Source: Undaria pinnatifida
Taxonomy: Eukaryota; Sar; Phaeophyceae; Laminariales; Alariaceae
DNA: 64,000 nt
Direction of reading: 5' to 3'
NCBI GenBank assembly: GCA_012845835.1
Contig: JABAKD010000020.1
Span: 5,292,720-5,356,719 of the forward strand
Shown here one piece after another: positions 57,400 to 64,000 of the stretch. How positions within the stretch are numbered: position 1 is the first letter of the stretch; every line of letters begins with the position of its first letter. The notes below the pieces were generated by a model, which did not search any database, was not told the origin of the DNA, and saw nothing but the letters and a program-made list of their open reading frames with translations. Both the position numbers and the translations under genes were made by a program.

Positions 57400-59116
57400 C
57401 TCGCCGCTGCTGCCAAACTACACTTCAGTGATTCCGCTGCGCGTTGTTCGCACGCCGACTGGGAGAGAGAGCAGCGTGCAGAGCCTACGTGCTACGCTGC
57501 CATACAATACATTCTTCTCGGCCGGCTGTTGGCCTGGCCCACCGAAGGCTTAGCGCGTTTCCTCTCACACCAGCGCCCCTCCTTCTCGGAGATCCAGGAG
57601 CTCGCTGGCAAAGGCCGCCTTCATACTACCGACGAGGACATTGTCCTCCTCGTCCATAATCCATCCCCGGCCCACTATTCCTTACGGCCTGCGGGGCGCG
57701 CGCCTTGCCCTTTGGTCTACGAACCAATCCGAATTTAAGTGCCGCTACTCATGCGCCCTTCGATTATGCAGGCCTGCCATTCGACTGCTTCCTGCCATTT
57801 AGGCACGGCACGCACACTTCGCATGCTCGAGCGTTTCTATTGGTGGATAGGAAATGAGCATATGCACCCGCTGGTGCTTGCGCCATTGCTTGAAATGCCA
57901 AGCGCGGAAGACACCGCGACTGACGGTTCGATGGCCCGTCGTTTCGATTCCCCTCCCTCCGGGGCCGGGCATTGCGGCAAGCGTGGACTATTTTGGGCCA
58001 TTGCCGGTCACGCCCCGGGGTTACACCTATATTTTGCTTTTCACTGACCGCTTTAGCCGTCGTGCGGACATGTTCGGCGTCACCGCCGCTGAATTTACAG
58101 CTGAAGGCACGGCCAACGTCCTTATCAACCGGTACATCTCCCTTTGGGAGTGTCCACGTAGCATCCTTTCGGACAACGGCCTCCAGTTCTGCTCCAAGCT
58201 TTCCCACGTCGTATATGAGCTTCTCGGTGTTTGAAAAATCGCCACCAGCTCCTACCACCCAAGCGGCAACGGTGGTGTAGAGCGCGTGAACCACAAAATG
58301 GCCCGAATGATGGCGATGGTGGTCAACGAGCGCCAAGACGATTGGGATGCGCACTTGCCACACGTGGAGTTCGCCTACAACAATTCGGTCAGCGCCGCCA
58401 CTGGCCTGGCCCCCATCGAGGTTCACATGGGCAGGCTCCCGGGCCTCACTCTCAATATGTTCGACCGCTCCGAGGTTGCCGGCCATCAGAGCCTGGCCCG
58501 CGACCACCTTGCATACCGCGACCTGGCGCCAGAACGCCAACAGCGCGCCAACGACATTGTTCGCGAGATGCATGCCTTAACCATTTCGCGTGTGGAACGG
58601 CGAAACTCAGCCCTCTCCGACGCCTTGCGCCAGGTCTCCAACTTCATTGTGGGTAATTGGGTTTGGCTGTATAACACGGCCTCCACTGTTCACCAAGGCG
58701 CGAAAGCCGGCACGGATGCACAGGTGGTCAAGACCAAATTCGCGCTAAATTGGATGGGGCCCTACAAGATCCTTGCTGTCGTCCCCTGCCCCTCCAGCGA
58801 CACACCTAGCGGTTCTCCCATGGGGGATAAACTCCTCTATTTGGACCTCCCCACAGACATGCCCGGCGCGGGTGCGCACCGCCGCGTCTCCGTCGAGCGC
58901 TGTAAGCCCTGCACCAACCCTCACGACTGCGGCGACATGCTTAAGTACCTTCCCGATGGGTTGACCCAGTACGTGCTCAACAGCTTTACGAAAAAATGTC
59001 CCCCATATCACGTGACCCAAGACGACGTGTTGGCGCCCCTCCAGCGGCTAGAGGTGGAAAGGATGACCGGCATGGCCATCAATCGCTCCGTGATAGGGGT
59101 GGAGTCTTCGCGGTGA
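57400..59116 (+). pseudogene. Gypsy integrase with zinc-binding-like N-terminus, one nonsense codon
   Basis: CHSTASCHLGTARTLRMLER and FYWW come before a frameshift, and then CLKCQARKT: a degenerate H-H-C-C region in which the first His is Cys. The core has VDYFGPLPVTPRG, ILSDNGLQFCSK and SGNGGVERVNHKMARM, giving the D, D and E catalytic residues. A TGA at 58232 splits the core, and the frame (58286-59116) then reads WDAHLPHVEFAYNNSVS and NFIVGNWVWLYN (GPY/F-like GPYKI follows). This is the longest intact stretch of the element (276 codons). Confidence 0.88.
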
Positions 59117-59117
59117 T

Positions 59118-59663
59118 GTGCCAGACGCATTGGACCGGGCTCTCCCGTCCGTCGTGGGAACGGGAGATGGACCTCCAGCTCTCACGCCAGCAGATCTCGC
59201 TCTACTGGGCTGGCACTCCGAACCGGAACCGGCAAACCAACCGCCTGTATGGTCAGATGCGCGTTGGAGCTGCACAACACGGGAGCTTTCCCGTGATAGC
59301 GACGAACGTTTCTTGGCACCTGGCTCCGGCTGCGTGCCATGCGTTGACTGGTTACGCCACTACAGCACTGCAGCACTACAGCACCACGGTGCTCCCCAAT
59401 GGGGACAATTTTGGTACAAAGCCGATGACGGCTTGTGGTGGCTTGGGAAAATCAGCGCTCGCACGTCCACCGACGGGGATTATTTGGTACGTTTTCTAGA
59501 CGAACCGGGACCGATCAAGCTTCCGCTCTCTCCGGCTCACTACACGACCTCGACAGGAGGTGTTCAAGGTTCCTGGTGCCTTCAACTCCGTCGGGGTAGA
59601 TCAGTTGCACGCGGGATTCCAAGTAACGTAGATGAATCTCGAGGCGCGGACGTGGCTAGTTGA
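59118..59663 (+). pseudogene. Gypsy C-terminal reader-like domain
   Basis: The 181-codon frame contains FWYKADDGLWWLGKISART, then DYLVRFLDEPGPIKLPLSPA and YTTSTGGVQGSWCLQ. The W-x-G-K-I and Y-x-V-R-F-L-D pattern resembles Tudor- or chromo-like barrels that target integration or bind chromatin. Family assignment is tentative. It overlaps the integrase frame's end by none and is in a different frame. Confidence 0.6.
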
Positions 59664-60897
59664 TGTTCAGGCAACCACTACTCTCGAGTATTTTGATCCG
59701 GTTTTCCCGGTTTTGAAGTTTGCTTCTTCGGGGGATATTCGCTTTTGCTCTGGGTTTTTGATTCAGGTTTCCTGGGGAGATTTCCCTGCTAATTCTTCGC
59801 CCGGTTTCGACTACGCCCCCGCAGGGTGGGGCACGATGTCCATTCCACGCGCGTGAGTTGGACTTCGTACGTAGCGCGTTCTGGTATGTTTTTGAGGCCG
59901 CTTGGTGTTTTGCTTGCGAGGCCTTTAACTCTTCCGCCTTCGACCCCAGCGCTTTCGCATTTTGTTTTTGTTTCTATCTTTCTAGATAGATAGATCCCGT
60001 TTTCCCCTTTTTCTCTGGCCCGTTTCCCCTCGCTAATCTGCGGAAGTGATAGCTCTCGCGTCTTTCGATCCCGCCATTCGCTGGAGTGTTCTGTACCCTT
60101 TTTCCCGTCTTGCGTTCTTCGTTTGTGGTTTTCTGCTCTAACATTTTCCCTGAGACTTCCTAGCCTCGCAGGGTAAAGGTGTGGGAGTAGGCTGTGAAGA
60201 GCCGCATCTTCGAGTCATGTTCTAGACCGTGGAACCGGTGCTTCCCCGAATCTTCCATATATCTGCATATACGGCTCATCAGGGTGGGCTAGTGTTGTGG
60301 TATTCCCTTGGGAGCCTAGCAAGGCGTAAGACATGGCAGCGTACAGCTGGATATAGGGTTTCACATGCCTTTGAAGGCATGTACGTATAGGAAAAAGGGG
60401 ATGATGCTTTTGCCTCGCGGAATTGCACGCTATTCAGTTCGTCCGTGGCGTGTGTGGGACTAACACAAGAGCTTTTCTAATACAAGTGAGTGACCAACGT
60501 AGAGCCTGCCCAGTATAGAGAACTGCAAAGGGTGGCCTCTGTCTGTAACAAACCCATTAATCTTATTATAAGGAGCTCTATATACCCCGCCCAAAAAAAC
60601 GGTGACTCGGATGAAAAAACTGACCTGTATAGGTATATATAGTTATAGTTATAGTGCAACGCGACAAAAAAAAATCTTTGACCTGGCCTAGAGGATGCAA
60701 AAAAATATCATTTTTTTTTTTTTGCGAAAACACGGATGAAATTATTCCGAGGACAGGCGATTTGGGTTTTAAGGGTCGAGCCCCGTCATTTCGTTCAGAA
60801 AAAAAAGGAAAACAGCCGAAAAGTGCTAGAGCTGACCTCTATCGTCGCCCACAAATTTTATTTCAACCATAGAAGCACCCCTATATTTGGTAGGCGC
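59664..60897. other. Downstream flank of the Gypsy element, no gene
   Basis: TGTTCAGGCAACCACT at 59665 directly after the last stop could open a 3' LTR, but no TG...CA pair can be shown. GATAGATAGAT lies at 59984-59995. T-runs and purine runs occur near 60700. No coding sequence is supported. Confidence 0.4.
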
Positions 60898-60937
60898 GTG
60901 GTAGTAGTAGTAGTGTAGTAGTAGTAGTAGCAGCAGC

Positions 60938-60975
<38 letters not shown>

Positions 60976-61022
60976 CAGTAGTAGTAGTAGTAGTAGTAGC
61001 AGTAGCAGTAGCAGTAGTAGTA
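60898..61022 (+). repeat. (GTA)n microsatellite beside a SINE head
   Basis: An imperfect run of GTA/GCA triplets, about 120 bp, ends 4 bp before the tRNA-like head of the next element. Confidence 0.85.
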
Positions 61023-61025
61023 AAT

Positions 61026-61348
61026 CCGGTCGCCCCGGTGGCGTATCAGGTTATCCTCGAGCCTGGTATAGGTCAGTTTCGTGAGTTCGAGCCCCACCGA
61101 GTGCATGCCCGTATAAATTCGTTGGGACTTTTTCTTGTGCACAAATTGACTTGCGGAAAAAGCGCGAGAGCGTGAGTTAGCAAAAATCGATGAAAAATCG
61201 ACGAGCAGTTGAGATTGCTGAACCAACCCTATGCGCGATAAAAGTTGAAGGCAAAGAACCGGGGGGGGGGGGGGAAAGGGACGACACCTGTGACCACGGC
61301 CTGTCCAGAAGCTGAAAGTAGAAGTGTGAAAAAAAAAAAGAAAAAAAA
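61026..61348 (+). mobile_element. tRNA-derived SINE family A, copy 3 (full length)
   Basis: The head reads GTCGCCCCGGTGGCGTATCA, with GAGTTCGAGCCCC as box B. The body includes GTTGGGACTTTTTCTTGTGC, a G14 run and CAGAAGCTGAAAGTAGAAGT. An A-rich tail ends at 61348. This is the best reference copy in the window. Confidence 0.85.
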
Positions 61349-61712
61349 GTACATCGAGCAGTAGTCCTATTATCAGTGTGCTGTAGGCATTACACGTAAA
61401 CTATGCAGGGAGGGTGTGTACGTACGGGAGAGTGTATAACGACCACAAAAGGCTCTACGGGATAGCTTCGGAGGGGTGACTTTCTGGGGGCCTTTTTTTC
61501 TGCGGTGAGGAGCTCGCGGGGTCACTCGCGCGCGAGTGAGATCCTCCGCGCGTTCCTTTGCGGTCTCTTGTTAACTAAGCTCTCCTCGCGCTGCGTTTTT
61601 TTCGAGACGACGCGTGGATCCTCGCAATCGAATGATTAGCTACGAGCTGTGCCAAACAAATCTCTCAAATTTACAAACATTTTTTTGGTCGAAACAAAAA
61701 TAACGAGGAGTC
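61349..61712. other. Intergenic, no gene
   Basis: It holds a short palindrome CTCGCGCGCGAG at 61526-61537. Nothing else is recognisable. Confidence 0.5.
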
Positions 61713-61926
61713 ATTCTACGGTGTAGCCCCCCCAATTTTTCTTTAACGAAATCGCCGGTTTTCAAACCAGCTCCCTGCTGTACCTCCAGAAATATGGCGT
61801 CTCTTGCCACCTCGACGTCGTTGTTCGATAATGCTTTTGAAAACAAGAAAATGTACGGAAGGCGTTTCTTAAATCGTACCCTCCTTTGTGTAAAATTGCT
61901 TTTTTCAGGAGGAGGCTATCGTAGAA
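61713..61926 (+). mobile_element. MITE family F, copy 3
   Basis: It starts TTCTACGGTGTAGCCCC and ends GGCTATCGTAGAA. GAAATCGCCGGTTTTCAAAC then CAGC is the internal hairpin. On the minus strand, copies 1 and 3 share the reading GAG(L/F)(K/E)TGDF(V/I)(K/N)EKL, hinting at a former coding sequence. Confidence 0.75.
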
Positions 61927-62593
61927 TCTGTCCGAGGCACAGAATCACTCGGGCTCGCGAGCGATTGTTTTTAAGCCCGATAGTGGGCAAAGGTGTTTTT
62001 TCCCCCCTTTGCGAGGTATAGCTGTTTGAGATGGTCTAGGAACCTACATACACAGCAGCAGTAGTAGTGCATAATATTTTGCTGTCGCGTCATGATGTGA
62101 GGGCGCAACGTATATCCTGTTTTTGGTTGTGGCTGCTTTACCCTCCCTTCTCTCCTCTGTCCGCTGTGCTGAGCTGTTTTTTTTTTGTTTTTTTTTTCGT
62201 GTTCATTTGTACATTGTCATCTTGTTTTCACAACCAATGTATACAAGCCTTTTCATTCAGCTTCTAGTACCAATAACGATCAAATAGCAAAGATCCTTTG
62301 TTGGCCCTTTTCCCGGCATACAAAATGCTCAAAGTTTTCTAGTACATTTTTTTTTCACAATATCAGGGCCGGCTTTCTGATGATATGATAATAATATCAA
62401 TAATACATCAAGATACTAGTCTTGGTGTAGGTTAGGTTCATTACTAGAAAAAGGTGCGTGCTTTACACTAACAGCCGATATAACAGTAGTACGCTCTCGA
62501 TATAACAGTAGTAAGCTCTAACGCATTGATTTGTAATCTCGAAATCTCTTCGTTTCTTTTAGGCTATGTTAAGGTATTCTTTCTTATGGGAGG
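61927..62593. other. Intergenic, no gene
   Basis: T-rich DNA with a T-run at 62178-62199. The direct repeat GATATAACAGTAGTA is at 62476-62515. No coding sequence is supported. Confidence 0.5.
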
Positions 62594-62764
62594 CGTTATA
62601 AGGCTTAGTTTGGGTAAGTAAGCTATCGGGTAACCTTGTGCAAGTGGTCAAACGGACTAATACCCCACTATTACCTCAACAAAAGGCGTCGTCGACAGAC
62701 CATGGGTTTTTTGGGTCGTGGGGTTCGATCCCCACCATCCACAATAATAATCTTTTCAGATTTT

Positions 62765-63159
62765 AACAGAGTTTTCAGAAAAATGGGAACGGAGCCTAAA
62801 ATGAGAACCAAGCGTTATCTCCAGAACCATGTGGTGTATCAGAGAACCGAAATGATCCTGCGAAACCCCTTGGCCAGCCCTGTGAGAGGAGCTCGTCAGA
62901 ACGGTCATGCTCCATCTCATGCCTTCGGGTGGGCGCAAAAAGCGATATACGCTGGCTCTATGGTGATATCTCTAGATGCTGGCTACCGAGGCGATGCCGA
63001 GGACTTCCAGCCTGAGCGACAGCTCATTCGAAGGCTGCTGTACAGCCCCACAGGACTGTAATTTTTTTTTTTTTGAGTTTTACACAATTGGTTTGCTTTC
63101 TAAAAAAAACCGTCCGTTCTCATTTTAGGCTCCGTTCCCATTTTTCAGAAAACTCTGTT
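62765..63159. mobile_element. 395-bp element with 44-bp inverted repeats, nested in a TRIM
   Basis: The left arm 62765-62808 (AACAGAGTTTTCAGAAAAAT...) is inverted at 63116-63159 with 43 of 44 bases matching. TTTT flanks both sides and is present once at the matching point of intact TRIM copies, giving a possible 4-bp target duplication. A plus-strand frame begins inside the left arm (ATG 62782) and runs 93 codons to 63061. It has a non-repetitive composition (QRTEMILRNPLASPVRGARQ, GYRGDAEDFQPERQLIRRLL). Its family is not recognised. Confidence 0.85.
62782..63061 (+). CDS. Hypothetical 93-residue ORF inside the nested element
   Basis: MGTEPKMRTKRYLQNHVV... ends ...YSPTGL with TAA at 63059-63061. 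It fills the space between the inverted repeats almost exactly. It has no low-complexity sequence and no match I recognise. It could be captured host coding DNA or an element-specific protein. The frame remains open upstream to 62636 through the TRIM, so open length alone is weak evidence. Confidence 0.35.
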
Positions 63160-63383
63160 TTTTCCCCATCCATGTCAAACTTGTAAAATACTCTCCCCGC
63201 GGTATTATACCCAGGAAATGAAACGGCTTGGATATTGACAGGTCCGCCGTATATACGGCCGACCTGCTATCCCGCCAATTCAGGGGGGAAGAGTGTTATA
63301 AGGCTTAGTTTGGGTAAGCTATTGTTGGTTAACCTTTTTTTGCAAGTGGCCAAACGGACTAATACCCCACTAATACCTTGACA

Positions 63384-63490
63384 AATGGCGTCGTCGACAG
63401 ACCATGGGTTTTTCGGGTCGTGGGTTCAAATCCCACGACCCAAAAAATCCATGGTCTGTCGACGACGCCATTTGTTAAGGTATTAGTTGG
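63384..63490. repeat. Palindrome built from inverted TRIM segments
   Basis: AAATGGCGTCGTCGACAGAC with CATGGGTTTTTCGGGTCGTG is followed after about 8 bp by the complementary sequence ending GTCTGTCGACGACGCCATTT, then GTTAAGGTATTAG, the inverted LTR edge. Arms are about 44 bp. It adjoins the right LTR of copy 4 and probably arose by inversion of a second TRIM copy. Confidence 0.8.
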
Positions 63491-63718
63491 GGCAAGCTAC
63501 CAGAGGGGTCCACGTCGTGTCTGTGTGGCCCACCCGGCGAGGTCTCGAACCAGGGGCTTCCTGTACCCCCTTCCCGCAAGGTGCTGCACTTAGGGGACGA
63601 AATAGGTGCATCCACACACAAACAGGGCACCTCTCTTCCTATTTTAGCGTTTCATCTCGCGATGGGACCGTCCACCACCATTATATAATACTACTGCTGC
63701 TATATACCGTACGGATAC
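63491..63718. other. Intergenic, no gene
   Basis: A tRNA-like fragment (complement of GGTCTCGAACCAGGGGCTTC) is the only pattern. No coding sequence is supported. Confidence 0.4.
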
Positions 63719-63882
63719 ACTTGCTAAACTGATGCATTTCCTTTCACACACAGCTGTCAGATTTTGTCCCCCTCAAAAACGGGTGTTATAGTTCCCGCGC
63801 ACGGACTGATTAACATCACCCTGTTGACCCAGGTACAAGCTACACTGTGTAGTTCCAAGGGGAGTCGCCGACCTATATCCTT
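63719..63882 (+). repeat. Dispersed ~155-bp repeat, copy 2
   Basis: Counterpart of 29066-29222. It ends GGGGAGTCGCCGACCTATAT then CCTT, directly before a SINE family A head. Confidence 0.75.
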
Positions 63883-63885
63883 TGC

Positions 63886-64000
63886 CGGTCGCCCCGGTGG
63901 CGTATCAGGTTATCCTCGAGCCTGGTATAGGTCGGTTTCGTGAGTTCGAGCCCCGCCGAGTGCATACTCGTGTAAATTCGTTGGGACTTTTTCTTGTGGA
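63886..64000 (+). mobile_element. tRNA-derived SINE family A, copy 4 (cut by window end)
   Basis: The head (GTCGCCCCGGTGGCGTATCA, GAGTTCGAGCCCC) and the first part of the body (GTTGGGACTTTTTCTTGTG) are near identical to 61026-61348. It runs off the end of the window. Confidence 0.85.

Larger units (their letters stand above)
53554..59663 (+). mobile_element. Decayed Ty3/Gypsy retrotransposon with an N-terminal NADAR domain
   Basis: Order on the plus strand: NADAR (53610-54110), aspartic protease (about 54340-54716), reverse transcriptase (about 55400-56186), RNase H (about 56340-56800), zinc-binding-like region (about 57760-57900), integrase (about 57950-58700), C-terminal reader-like domain (about 59390-59590). 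PR-RT-RH-IN order marks Ty3/Gypsy. Several nonsense codons and at least three frameshifts make it non-functional. No gag is recognisable. No pair of LTRs is found within the window, so at least one end is lost or diverged. TGTTCAGGCAACCACT at 59665 could be the start of a right LTR, but it has no left partner here. Confidence 0.88.
62594..63383 (+). mobile_element. TRIM-like LTR element, copy 4, interrupted by another element
   Basis: Terminal repeats at 62594-62681 (CGTTATAAGG..., first T of TG changed) and 63294-63383 (TGTTATAAGG...TTGACA). The internal TGTCGACAGACC region, T-arm-like GGTTCGATCCCCACC and purine tract are conserved. A 395-bp insertion (62765-63159) lies in the middle; without it the copy would be about 395 bp. 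Confidence 0.8.

Noticed and set aside
56406..57431. Single 341-codon protein on the plus strand
   Set aside because: It mixes RNase H residues in one part with an unrelated frame of the Pro/Arg linker; it is a by-product of frameshifts.
59664..60100. 3' LTR of the Gypsy element
   Set aside because: The sequence starts TGTTCAGG after the last stop, but no matching left copy or clear CA end is visible, so it was not annotated as an LTR.
61026..61100. A genuine tRNA gene
   Set aside because: The A and B boxes fit, but the acceptor and anticodon stems do not pair properly, and the sequence recurs with the same non-tRNA body. It is a SINE head.

Overview
This looks like nuclear DNA from an intron-rich, transposon-rich eukaryote. 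A stramenopile, possibly a brown alga with long introns, fits best. That placement is an inference from three things: the style of the Ty3/Gypsy polyprotein (its C-terminal reader-like domain), the GT-AG introns reaching 11 kb, and the MORN and RNI-type LRR genes. I see no rRNA, no intact tRNA gene, no CRISPR array and no prokaryote-style operon. Most open frames are noise in non-coding DNA or repeats. Four host genes can be supported by exon/intron models whose phases agree.

Layout. 464-6585 (+): at least eight exons encoding MORN repeats followed by RNI-type leucine-rich repeats; its 5' end is not located. 6.6-15.9 kb: no gene; tRNA-derived SINEs, two LTR-bounded miniature elements (TRIMs), a 117-bp tandem repeat and a long (TAC)n expansion. 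15963-32999 (+): one Mpv17/PMP22-family gene of four exons and about 202 residues spread over 17 kb. Its 11-kb first intron holds a hAT element with a perfect 8-bp target duplication, GATCT-rich tandem arrays, an exact 174-bp in-frame duplication, a SINE and two large inverted-repeat complexes. Its 4.8-kb second intron holds SINE pieces and a 15-bp minisatellite, and its third intron uses a GC donor. 33-39 kb: repeats, including a 1.26-kb segment bounded by 16-bp inverted repeats. 39357-40290 (-): a cytochrome b5-domain gene. 40891-42742 (-): a two-exon 3-beta-HSD/sterol dehydrogenase-type gene. 43-53 kb: no recognisable gene; short repeats, a purine-rich degenerate repeat field and MITE copies. 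53.4-59.7 kb (+): a decayed Ty3/Gypsy element with a NADAR domain just upstream of its protease. 59.7-64 kb: SINEs, a MITE and a TRIM that contains another, TIR-bounded element.

The host genes show no shared pathway. The two minus-strand genes could both relate to lipid or sterol redox chemistry (cytochrome b5 domain, sterol dehydrogenase fold), but adjacency is the only link. The most unusual features are the NADAR-retroelement arrangement, the datable insertions (hAT with intact target duplication; TRIM with a paralogous empty site nearby), and a short near-palindrome, TACCWGGTA, present at least 17 times where about 0.5 is expected by chance.
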